Source of the DNA: Biscogniauxia marginata
Taxonomy: Eukaryota; Ascomycota; Sordariomycetes; Xylariales; Xylariaceae
NCBI GenBank assembly: GCA_022695795.1
Contig: MU404133.1
Location: 1 to 64,000 of the forward strand
Length of the DNA: 64,000 nucleotides
Reading direction: 5' to 3'
Positions 12,101 through 22,440 of the stretch are shown here, in pieces (position 1 is the first letter of the stretch; each line of letters opens with the position of its first letter). The notes beneath the pieces are model-generated. The model searched no databases. It saw nothing but the letters and a program-made list of their open reading frames with translations, and was not told the origin of the DNA. A program made the translations under genes and the position numbers.

Positions 12101-12996
12101 TATATTAATATTAAAATAATTTTTATAATACTTTTTAATTTTATTTATAATTAAATTAAATTATAAAAATATCTCGCGAGTTATTATAAATATTTTAACT
12201 TTTTAAAAAATTTAATTTATATTAAAATTAAAAAAAGATTTATATATTTTTATATAAAAATAATATAATAATAACTTTTTTAAATAAAAAAAATTTAATT
12301 TAATTATATAAAACTTAATTTATATATTCGAAATAATTATTATAATAATAAATATTTTTATAAAACTAATTAAAAAATCTTTTTATAACATAATAATAAT
12401 AATGTTTTATTAAGTTTTTTATAATATTTTTTAAATTTTATAAAATAATAACTCTCGTAATTATTTAAAATTAATAAGCGTTTAAAACTTTATATTCGAT
12501 TTTTAATATAAAAATTAAAATACTTTATAAATTACATATTAAATTTAATTATTATTTAATTATTATTTAACTTTTTATTTTTATTTTTAATAATAATAAA
12601 TTATTATAATATTATAAAGTTAAATACTTTTTTTAATTAATATAATAAATAATAATATAATAAAATTATTAATATTAATAACTTAAATAATTATAATTTA
12701 TTTTTAATTTTTTATTAAACTTATTAAAATTATTTACGTTATTTTATATTTATTATTATTATATTAATTTAAATAATTATTTTAAGTATAAACTTTATTT
12801 CGTTAAAATTATATATATTTTTCTTTAAAATTTTATATTTCATAATCGTTTTATATATTAATTTAAATCATTTTTAATATATATTTAAATTTTTATATAA
12901 AGTTTTTTAATAATTTATTTATTTATTTAAACGCGTTTATAATAATTTTTGTCGTTATATAAAATTAAAGATTTAGTTTTTTTTAACGCGCTTTAT

Positions 12997-13721
12997 TATT
13001 ACGAATCTAACTTGTTAGAGGGGTTTCTTACAGGGGTGTTAAGACACGGACTATAAAGATGTTAATAAGATGAAGGATTTTTATGTAACATCACTGATGG
13101 TTGGTTGACAACCGGGGGTTGAGTCCCCACACGGAAACTAGTACATTCATTAGTATAAATACGCTGCCTTTAGCAAGCACATCTCAGGTAGACTTTTCCC
13201 TCCTTAGACATCAATATTACACCAGTCTCACCCCTATCTTTCAAATTGTTATTGTTATTTGCTTTTACTTACGTACGTACCTACTAACAATCACATAATA
13301 TGAATCACTATAAATAAGGTGATTTAAGTGTATCTATTTGGCAGTATAGGATAAATCACTTTAAATAAAGTGATTTAAAGGTATTTAACATACTAAAAAG
13401 GGAAATAAATTACTTTAAATAAGGTAATTTAAAGGTATTTAATATATCAAAACGGAAATTATATATAAAAGGAAAACGAGTATAAAAAAGAAGGAATTTT
13501 TTTACTTTTAGTTATTTATTTGAAGTTCTTTAATTATTAATTTAAGATTATAATTATTTCTTAATATTATAATGAAAGTACCTTAAAATCTCTTTAACGA
13601 ATAAAACATTGTAAATTACTTGAATTAATTTTAATTTATTATTACTTTTAAATTAAGAAAACCTAGTACGTATTTACTTATAAAGTTAATTAACTAAAAA
13701 CATATAAAGAGGTTCGTTATA
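12997..13721 (+). mobile_element. Solo LTR (gypsy family) interrupted by a 195-bp insertion, TSD TTTAT
   Basis: It is inverted relative to 11630-12100 and shares both its end block and its U3 type. It starts TATTACGAATC (RIP form of TGTTATGAATC) and ends GGTTCGTTATA. TTTAT occurs at 12992-12996 and 13722-13726. Without the nested 195 bp and its 5-bp duplication the LTR is 525 bp, because its U3 repeat region is longer than in the 11630 copy. It lies inside the 11055-14291 transposon. Confidence 0.85.
13095..13289. mobile_element. Nested 195-bp TG...CA insertion, TSD ATCAC
   Basis: The unit begins TGATGGTTGG and ends CTACTAACA and is bracketed by ATCAC (13090-13094 and 13290-13294). The sister LTR at 11630-12100 shows the empty site (GTGAT on the other strand) without the insert. 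It has normal base composition and a TATAAATA box near 13155. This is what a short solo LTR looks like, though a small non-LTR insertion with coincidental ends cannot be ruled out. It is the youngest layer here: no RIP signature is visible. Confidence 0.75.
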
Positions 13722-14291
13722 TTTATATCGCGTTTATATAATAAAAAGTTTATTATTATAATAATATAACTTAAACGAAAAAAATTAGTTATTTATTTAA
13801 ATTAATAATATATCGATTAATTATTTTTTTTATAAAATATAAAATTTTAAATATTTAATTTTATAATTAATTATATAAATATATTATTATTTCGTTTTTA
13901 TAATATTATATAAAAAATATTATAAAATATTATTAACTTATAATAACTTATTTTTAAATAATATTATTTATATTTAATTATACGAGTTATTTAAGTTTTT
14001 ATTAATATTATTAAATTTTAAAATAAATAAATAAAAAAAATTTAATTTTACGCGTTTTAATAATAATAATAAATATATTATTTATAAATTAATCGATTTA
14101 AATTACGCGTTAAAAAAATTAAAAATTTAATAAAAAAAAGGTATTTAGTTTTTAAAATGTAAAATTAAAAAAACGATTTAAATAATAATAATTATTAATT
14201 AATTTTAATATTATATAAATTTTTTAATAATTAAAACTATAAAAATTATAAAAACTAGTTTATTTACTTATATAACTTATTTATTTATAAA

Positions 14292-15275
14292 ACATATTAA
14301 AACTTTAAACGTTTATTAATTTTAAATAATTATAAAAAATATTATAAAAAACTTAATATTATTATATTTTAATATCTTAAAAATATATATAATAATTATT
14401 TAAAAAAACTTAATAAAACGTTATTATTATTATAATAATTACTTTAAATATATAAATTAAATTTTATATAACTAAATTAGTTTTTTTTAATTTAAAAAAG
14501 GTTATTATTATATTACTTTTTATATAAAAATTTTTTTGATTTTAATATAAATTAAATATTTTAAAAAGTTAAAATATTTATAATAACTTATAAAGTATTA
14601 TTATAATTAAATTTTATTATAAATAAAGTTAAAAAGTATTAAAGAATTTTTTTTATAAATATTTATAATTAATTTATAAAAAATATTTTATTATTAATAT
14701 ATAAAATAACTTTATTACGAGATAAAATTACTCGTTTTTAAGAAATAAACTACATTTTTAATAAGTAACATAAAACTAAAAATAAATAAAAATAAATAAT
14801 AAAAATAAATAAAAAATACTTAATATAAAAAATAGTTTTATAAGTTAAAAATAATATTATAATTAATAATAAAAAAAGAAATCTTAAAAAATAATAATTA
14901 AATAAAAACAATATAATATATATAATTAAATTAGTTATAATATACGTATTTATATAATAAATAAAAAAGTATTTAATAATTTAAATTTCAAGGAATTATA
15001 ATTAATTTTATTTATTATTAATTATTTATTTTAATTTTAAAAAGCTTTAACTCGAAAATTATAATAAATAAATTAATTTAAATTACATGTTAAAAAACTA
15101 AAAATTTAATATAAAAATATTTAGTTTTAAAATGTAAAACTAAAAAAAACGATTTAAATAATAATAATTATTAATTAATTTTAATGTCGCGTAAATATTT
15201 TTTAATAGTTAAAACTACGAAAATTATAAAAATTAACTTATTTATATAATTTATTTGTTTATAAAACACGTTATA
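14292..15275 (-). repeat. Inverted partial copy (left half) of the TIR transposon
   Basis: This is the reverse complement of roughly the left half of the element (compare 11055-12480 without its LTR, and 1080 back to 1). It ends at 15275 with the family terminus. It abuts the right end of copy 2, just as the fragment at 2112-2508 abuts copy 1. Confidence 0.55.
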
Positions 15276-15682
15276 AAAATATAAATAAATTAATTAAAAA
15301 TCGTAAAATTTCTTATTTTTTAAATTTTATATATTCACTTTTTCGGTTATTTATTATTACATTTAAATATAGGTTTTATATAGCTACATTTAACCAAGTT
15401 TATTTAGTGTTTTCAGTACTTACCTGTGCCACCCCTGTCAGCGCTAAATTACTAGCGCACGACTAGCTATCTATGCGCCCGTACGTAAGCAGAAGTGGCG
15501 CGGTGGAGCTCCAGCCACTCCCGTTAGCCACAGGTCGGGCTCGCACAAAATTGATGACAACTTGGATCTTGTCTCGATCGGTGGCCGGTTCTCACAGCTC
15601 CCGTTCTTCGTATTATCGGCACATTTCCCTGCCGCCTTGAAATCACAATCAATCGTTAGTGTGCTAACAGTCACCCAGCCAG
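15276..15682 (+). promoter_or_regulatory. RIP island edge and upstream region of the Zn2Cys6 gene
   Basis: AT-rich RIP DNA ends near 15410. The next 270 bases have normal composition and should contain the 5' UTR and core promoter of the gene starting at 15683. The gene is therefore less than 300 bp from heterochromatin-like DNA, with little room for a normal upstream regulatory region. Confidence 0.5.
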
Positions 15683-18350
15683 ATGGATCCCCTTTCGTTA
15701 GACCCTCGTCTTCGAGATGTCAAAATCGGCAGGGACTCAATTGTCGTCAACGGGCCGACAGACTCGACACAGTCCATCGCCGTCTCGACCACCGATTCCG
15801 AATCTCCACCACAGCAACTGCAAGCATCACCAGTAGTTTCTGCCGCCGCCTTTACCCCCCAGACCCCGTCTGGAAACGCCCTCTCCGCCGCCGGCGACAC
15901 CCCGAATGCGTTCGGCGCCACCCCCCAAGATCTCAATGACCCGAAGCGGCCACGTGCGTGCGAGGCATGCCGTGGCCTGAAAGTCAAATGCGAACCCGAT
16001 GCTACGAGCCCAGACGGTCCGTGTAAACGATGCGCGAAGGCAGGACGAGGCTGTGTCGTGACCCAGCCCACGCGGAAGCGGCAGAAGAAGACGGACAGCC
16101 GAGTTGCTGAGCTGGAGAAGAAGATTGACGCCTTGACTGCAAGCTTGCAGGCCAGCCGCGGTGGTGCAACTGCGCAGTCTCCAGCTGACCAGAATGCATT
16201 TGGCAACAACTCGTACGCTAGTACCCCCAGAGACTGGGGTGCGCCGCCGCCGCCGCGAGACCCCCTGCCTCAGCTAGCTACCGAACCCGAGAAGGCATCC
16301 TTCACCGCGCCGCCAGCCGTGGCCGGCCAGAAACGGAAGTTCAACGAGACGAGGGAGACCTCGACCGAGGGCGTACAAGACTCTGCTGCGCCGTATCTTC
16401 CAGCACAGTCGTATCTGGATTCTGATATAATCAGCCGTGGGATAATCTGCCTGGATGAAGCTGCTAGGCTCTTCCAGCGCTATACCGATCAGATGGCACC
16501 TCATCTTCCAGCTGTCGTCTTTCCCCGCGGTACAACTGTCTCCGATCTTCGAAAATCAAAACCCGTTCTGTTCCTGGCCGTCATGGCCGTGGCTTCGTCA
16601 GAAAACCCCAGCTTACAGCGCCAGCTGGTACGGGATCTTGTACGCATCGTCGCGGACAAAGTCATGATTACTGGAGAGAAGAGCCTGGAGCTTGTCCAAA
16701 CCCTGCAGATCAGTGTGATTTGGTATTTCCCCCCAGAGCACTTCGAAGAGTTGAAATTTTACACATTCGTTCATCTGGCTGCGGTTATGGCCATCGATAT
16801 TGGCCTGGGAAGAAAAAAGAACAATCCAAAGTCGCGACTAATACCATACACATGGCGAGACCACCCGTTCCGGAAACAGCCCCTTCCAGATCCCACAACG
16901 ATCGAATCGCGGCGGGCCTGGCTTGCTTCTTATTTCTTAGCATCTAACGTGGCTATGGCTCTGCACCGTCCGAATCTGATCAGATGGCAAGCCTTCATGA
17001 CTGAGTGTATGGATATTCTAGAGTCCTCTCCGGATGCTGCACCGACTGATCGGTACTTTTGTCATCTCGTTTGGACGCACCGACTGGCGGAGGAAGTTGG
17101 CATTCAGTTCTCAATGGATGACCCAACCGTTTTCGTCAATATCACCGAGCAGAAGGTCCAGTATGCCCTAAGAGGCTTCGAACGGGACCTAGCAAAATAT
17201 ACCGATAGCATACCTAAGGAGGATAAACGACGTGAGTAATTTCTGCTCTAGAATTGAGGCTTTTACATACTGACAGATTACAGCTTCACTTATTCTCAGC
17301 TTCCACGTTTTGAATCTATATATGCATGAGATTGCATTGTACGTGGATAAAAACAGCGAGGAGTGCCGCGCACCTATGAACGCCGACGCCCTCCGTGACC
17401 CAATACCAGGCCTAGGCGATAGCCTGACAGCCGCTCACATCGGTGCATTGTCCGCTTGCCTGACAGCGATCGATGGTATTTTTGAGACATTCCTGGCTAT
17501 GGATACACCGAGCATCCGTTGCCTCCCGATCTTCAACTTCGTCCGGGTCGCGTATGCTGTTGTTGTCCTCATCAAGATGTACTTCAGTGCCAGTTCGCCG
17601 AATTCAGAACTGGGAAAGGTTATCAACAAGGACAACATGAAAGTGGCCGAGTATCTAGACAAGCTACTAGACAAGTTTCGTGATACAGCAACCTCGGATA
17701 AATCACGCCCAGCCAGTAAATTTATCATAGTGCTAATGATGCTAAGAGGCTGGTTCCATAAGCAGGGACAAGGGAGAAATCAAGCTGAGGACCAGATCGA
17801 CCCGGCATTAAACTCGTCTCAGGGTACACAACCAAAGTCTCAGTCGAACGCTGGCACACCTACCCAACAGCAGCGGCAACAACCACATCCGCCACCGCAA
17901 CAAGAACAGCCCGAATTTAACCCAGCCAACACACCGCTGCAACTGTTGTCCGAAATCGCCACCGGAAATGGACCTTCTCGGAACGGCCAGAATGCAGTAC
18001 CATCGAGGTCAAACGTGGATTCGCCAGGTTACCAAGCCTGGCTGCAAACGGGCACACAGCCCTACATGTACGACTCGGCCACCGGTGTGGAGGCCAGCGT
18101 CACAGACCCCGGCCCCGGCCAGGGCCTAATGCCGTGGATGGCCGGCTCTTTTGCGGACGACCTAGATTACATTAACATAGGTGACGGCTTCGAACAGGCT
18201 ATGGGGCTAACTCTCACCGGGTTTGGTGGCGGGAGCCCCGGAGACTCAGCTAGTTACGAGAACAGCATGCGCATAATGATGCAGAGCGATCCCTTACTCA
18301 ATAACATATTTGAGGGTCTCCCGCACGGATCAAACCAGTACGGTCTCTAA
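15683..18350 (+). CDS. Zn2Cys6 fungal transcription factor, 871 aa, 2 exons
   Basis: Exons 15683-17231 and 17284-18350 join in frame across a 52-bp intron to give 871 residues. The Zn(II)2Cys6 binuclear cluster has cysteines at 93, 96, 103, 114, 117 and 124 (CX2CX6CX10CX2CX6C). A basic linker (RKRQKK, 131-136) and a heptad-like coiled coil (about 138-160) follow, as in dimeric regulators. The middle region (VHLAAVMAIDIGLGRKK, then WLASYFLASNVAMALHR) is the fungal-specific regulatory domain. The C-terminus has a Gln/Pro-rich stretch and acidic segments that could activate transcription. The cluster plus linker reminds me of regulators annotated as WAR1-like (weak-acid response), but I cannot confirm that. 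No target genes can be assigned. Confidence 0.92.
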
Positions 18351-20474
18351 GCGTGGCTGCTCATATGCCCGGACGGATGAAATATTCCACGTTGCGCATG
18401 TGTCGTGATACGTGTAGGGGCCATTCGTGGCCAACCTATTCCATCATTATGATGTACCCAACTCAATTGCATGGCTATCTCTTGGACGGAACTTAATACG
18501 TCAGACCGCTGCCATGGTTCCCTCACCATTCTCTCTCTGCAAGTGTCCTCATGACCCCCAGATCTAATCAACCGATCGATCAACTGATTATTCGCTCGAT
18601 GGAATCGGTTGGCTGTACTAGTATTATTCACCTTCCGACTTGCTTACCTTACTATCCCCCCACCCATCTACCCCTCCTTTTTGATGTATTTACCTTTCCT
18701 CGTTCCGGGTTGGAGTTTCTCGCGTTCGGAATAAGGTCCGAGATCATTGGTACGGGGAGAAGGGGGGGGGGGGTGTTCATAATGAACCCCGACTGGCGAT
18801 GGATGGCTGTGAAGTTGTCAGGCATCCATCCCTTAAATCTTACCCTGCCTAGGTACCTTTTGAAGGAGATGACGTACGTTCTCACTTCTAAGCCTAAGCA
18901 CTGGGCACACACATCACACACATTTTATTCGTCATCGTCGTTGCTGGTGCTCCTATCATATGGAGACCTGGTCATCTTTATATATCTTATCAAAGTTGAC
19001 TACGAGTGTCCGGTACGGGGCGCACTGTAGAGAGGGGGGAGGGGCGGTGCATCAATTTGAAGGATTAATGTGTATAACAAGGGAAAGCAATGGAAAAGGA
19101 AGGGACGGTAAAATGGGAACAGGTAGGAAAATGTTATATAACTAGCGGGTTGCCTTTCCCCCCCCCTTTTTTCTTTTTCCTCATTTTCCAATGTCCACTC
19201 TGTCTGTTAAGTTTAGGTAGTCGTATATCGTACTTGATATATTTAAGGTACCCGGTCCTTCGTTACATGATATATCATCTAGATGCATGTATTCTCTGGC
19301 GTGAGAGTTGTTGTCCTTCTAATTTGTCGCTCGCTCTTCGCTATAGACTCATCACTAGGTGTATGGATTAGGTAGTGATAGCTTAGGTTACTCGTATAGG
19401 TCCGGCCGCGCACACGGACAGATACGCAGGTTAACTGCATGGGAGTGAATACATCTAATAAACAACCACGTGGCAATGCGAGACCAACGTCCCGATTTGC
19501 TGTATGAGGTCCTACTTGTTTACCTGGGTCGTCGGCTAGTCACTTCAATATTTACTTACCTACTACCTAGGTACCTAAACCTGATGTATACAGCATTAAG
19601 TTAATATTATGAGCATACAAGCCTAGAATTCCCATCATGTCACATAAATCAGTCATCAAGGGCGAATACAAGATTGGAAATACATTGGATCTAGGGCTCG
19701 GTTAAGCAATTTCGTACATATGTAGAAAACCCCGAAGCCCAGCTACCCCTGTACGTGAATTGCCTGCCATGATTCAGCATGACTACTAAGTAATACCTAA
19801 GTTATCTGTTCGAGATAGATTCCAATGCGAAAGGCCGAGAGGCTCTCCTTTTTGTCCCTAATACTTATGACAGTCCGTCCGCCCGTCCGCCCACGTTGTC
19901 AGATATCACACACAACACCCCCAATCTTATCATACAAACATACACAGGAGCTAGGGTAGCTAGCTATGCTCGAAAACAGTCGGCAGCCCTGGAGGAAAAT
20001 AGAATCACAAGTCCACCCGAAATGTTGTCGTTTTCCCCTTTGTATTGACAAAGTAAAACCATTTTCCCTTAGTTTTTCTTTTCCGATGGTCGTTTCCCAG
20101 TCCATACACCCTATCCGATTCAGGGTTCGTGTCCATCCGAACCTTAATAATGGTATCCCCCATGGCCGGACCTGAATCTGTGGATCAATTTGTCATCCTG
20201 TCCTGCGGAATCCCCCAGCCTTAACCTTCAACGCCATGAAAAGGAAGTTGCCAACCCGATTGAACGCCAGATAATTTAGCGTGAAGTACTGGAACATAGA
20301 ACGCATGAAAGGGAAAAGTTATATTATCGCAAATAGGCACAAGCATAGCTTAAGAGGATCAGCGATATTCGTCGTGGGTAGCTGGTGAGGTACAAGATAG
20401 GCAGTCTTTCTCGTTGTCAACATTCGTACAGCGCTCGGCGGAAGGTTCGCGTCGTGCCCAGGCCTTTCACCCGA
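18351..20474. other. Convergent intergenic region, no gene seen
   Basis: It lies between the 3' ends of the plus-strand regulator and the minus-strand Ser-rich gene. Frames of up to 159 codons are present but lack motifs and splice support. It contains a G-run near 18760 and a C/T-rich stretch near 19160. The 3' UTRs and polyadenylation sites of both genes must be here. Confidence 0.5.
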
Positions 20475-21296
20475 TCAGTCCATGTAGAAATCACCCTTCA
20501 AGATACGTTCCTGCATGGCGTCGGGCTTGGGTCTCTCGATGTGTCTAGGCTTCACGGCAGCTGCTTGTTGGGGTGGAGCGGGCATGTCGGAAACAGACTT
20601 GGTTCGATCATGTTGACCGTTTGCGCGGGAGGGTGAGATGGCAGCACCGGCTCCAAATGAAGGACGATGGCCCGTCACGCTGCTTTCAGCGCGCGATCTG
20701 AGCTGTTCCGACCAATTGTAATTGTTATCTGAGCGAGCAAAAAGCATGTCAGAAGGGGATCTTGTAGAGTGTGCATTGCTTGCCTGGGAGGTGCTCGTCC
20801 GTCTCGGGGCAGATGAAGCGGACGAAGCACCAGTGGGTGGAGTGTGAGAATATCCGCTGGAAATACGTCTTGATTCTGGGGCAGGCCTACCACCTGATCC
20901 GGGGCTCGTAGGGCCAGTACGCATGTTAAGCATGGCCTGAGCCCCGAAGCTCAAACGCCGAGCAAAGGGAGTAGCAGGGGGAGCCTTCGCGTACTCGTCA
21001 TCTTCCACAGCGCTCTCATCGATAGCGTCCGAATTGTTAGTGGAGATGCTACCCCGTCGTATGCCGAATGGAACATTCGTGGAGGGGGGCGAGTTGCCGT
21101 TCAGGCCCAGAGTGGTGACAGAAAGTCGTCGGCGTTGGTCTCTGGCGGCAACTGATGTGACGGACTCGCGACCGTTTCCAGCAGAAGTAGAGTTGCTACG
21201 GTGGAAAAGATTGGAGAAGGCAGCGGAGGTGACAGAGCCACGGCGGTCGTGGTGTGGTCCACCGTTGCCATTACCGTTACCGTTATCGCCTGGCAT
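20475..21296 (-). CDS. Conserved Ser-rich fungal protein of unknown function, 273 aa
   Basis: A single uninterrupted exon. It is low complexity: a Gly/Asn-rich N-terminus (GDNGNGNGNGG), then Ser/Thr/Arg-rich segments with many RRxS or RxxS sites (RRGSVTS, RRRLSVTT, RRLSFGAQ, RRISSG) that look like basophilic kinase targets. Two short blocks look constrained: NWSEQLRSRAES near residue 194 and the C-terminal MQERILKGDFYMD. I recall proteins ending in ILKGDFYMD as widespread in filamentous ascomycetes with no assigned function. No membrane segment or catalytic motif was seen. Probably a disordered phosphoprotein. Confidence 0.85.
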   Translation of the reverse strand: MPGDNGNGNGNGGPHHDRRGSVTSAAFSNLFHRSNSTSAGNGRESVTSVAARDQRRRLSVTTLGLNGNSPPSTNVPFGIRRGSISTNNSDAIDESAVEDDEYAKAPPATPFARRLSFGAQAMLNMRTGPTSPGSGGRPAPESRRISSGYSHTPPTGASSASSAPRRTSTSQASNAHSTRSPSDMLFARSDNNYNWSEQLRSRAESSVTGHRPSFGAGAAISPSRANGQHDRTKSVSDMPAPPQQAAAVKPRHIERPKPDAMQERILKGDFYMD

Positions 21297-22015
21297 GCTT
21301 GCTATAATCGTTCGAGAAATTGAAGTGGTAGGTTTTCAGCACCGGATCGTGTCCGTGGTTTGTAGAGTATTTGCCACAATCAAGTGCTAGAGTAGTGTGG
21401 AGTTGATGGGATTTGCGGCTAAAGGCTGGGGAAAGCTGTTGAAAGAATCGACACCCTTTATGTATTGCTTAAGCAGAAGCTTGTGCTCTCTCGAGGATAT
21501 GTCCGGGCGTACAATGAAGGGGCAAAGGTAGCTTGCTCTTTGTATCGAACGATTATCGTATGGATGGTATGGAGAGTAGCAGGAGAAGTGGAACAAACGG
21601 AGGTCTGTTCTTCTTTGATACAATAAATAAGGGTTACACGCTACGCATCAGGCCCAATAGAATTACGCGGCCTTGATGAATGTCTCGTAGGAATCAGACG
21701 TAGATGTGCTGACCCGGATATGATGGTGGTGTAGTAATTGTACGGAGGTAGGTTGGTCGTTGGTGGGTGGCATGTAAAGTACAGCAGCGGGGCGGGGTTC
21801 AGTAGATTCAGATGGGCTGTGACAACAAGCGGGCTCCAGAGTCGTTTGTGATAAGAGGGTGGAGTGCGAGAGAATCGTTTTGGCTGCGAGGTGAGGGGTC
21901 TTGGAAAGGACGGATGAAACTGGAACTCTACAGAAGAAGAAGATACGTGGCAGTGGTGTAGTGCAGGAGAGTTGGGAAGAAAGAGTGTGAAAGAAGGTAT
22001 GGAAATGGCATTTGT
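21297..22015 (-). promoter_or_regulatory. 5' region of the Ser-rich gene
   Basis: This is the upstream sequence of the minus-strand gene starting at 21296. Several short purine-rich and pyrimidine-rich tracts are present, as in fungal 5' UTRs. No specific site was identified. Confidence 0.4.
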
Positions 22016-22257
22016 GAGATGTAAATGTAAATGTATGTAAATGTAAATGTAAATGTATGTAAATGTAAATGTAAATGTATGTAAATGTAAATGTAAATAT
22101 ATGTAAATGTAAATGTAAATGTATGTAAATGTAAATGTAAATGTATGTAAATGTAAATGTAAATGTATGTAAATGTAAATGTAAATGTATGTAAATGTAA
22201 ATGTAAATGTATGTAAATGTAAATGTAAATGTATGTAAATGTAAATGTAAATGTAAA
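22016..22257. repeat. 22-bp minisatellite, about 10-11 copies
   Basis: The unit is three AAATGT hexamers plus TATGT-type filler (22 bp in all). Ten TATGT landmarks recur at exact 22-bp spacing. Only one unit carries an obvious change (AAATATATGT near 22095). The higher-order regularity on top of the 6-bp repeat points to recent expansion by slippage or unequal exchange. Confidence 0.95.
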
Positions 22258-22264
22258 GGTAAAA

Positions 22265-22440
22265 GGTGCTCGTATTCCGTACCTAATCTACCTAGCGTAC
22301 GAAGTACCTACCTATGTATGTACATACTTCGTACAGAGTTGTGCGCATTGTACGCAGTACAAGTACCTACCTAAGTAAACTAGGTATGTACATAGATTAG
22401 GTTAGGTACATGTACCTAACCTGGCCCGCTTACATAACAA
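22265..22440. repeat. TACCTA/TAGGTA-rich inverted-repeat cluster
   Basis: Dense TACCT and AGGTA words form inverted pairs: GTACGAAGTA with TACTTCGTAC around 22300-22335, and ACCTAATCTACC with a complement near 22395-22410 (AGATTAGGT). Such clusters are common between ascomycete genes. No function is known to me. Confidence 0.6.

Larger units (their letters stand above)
11055..14291 (+). mobile_element. RIP-degraded TIR DNA transposon, copy 2 (complete, nested insertions)
   Basis: The left end at 11055 (AACGTGTTTTATAAACAAAT) and the right end near 14291 are inverted complements over about 200 bp. Taking out the two LTR insertions (11630-12100, 12997-13721) and one target duplication each leaves a unit of about 2.0 kb. 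It aligns along its length with 1-2111. RIP has removed all coding potential. Both ends lie next to TA (TTAACGTG and TTAATATG), consistent with TA target duplication of the Tc1/mariner type, but no transposase motif survives to prove it. Confidence 0.65.

Noticed and set aside
15664..16209. 181-codon minus-strand frame
   Set aside because: Antisense shadow of the Zn2Cys6 N-terminus in GC-rich coding sequence.
15683..18350. Firm assignment as WAR1
   Set aside because: Only the zinc cluster and linker feel similar from memory. The rest cannot be compared here, so no symbol was given.
22016..22257. Regular repeats resembling a CRISPR array
   Set aside because: There are no unique spacers, the units are contiguous, and the host is a eukaryote. 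It is a minisatellite.
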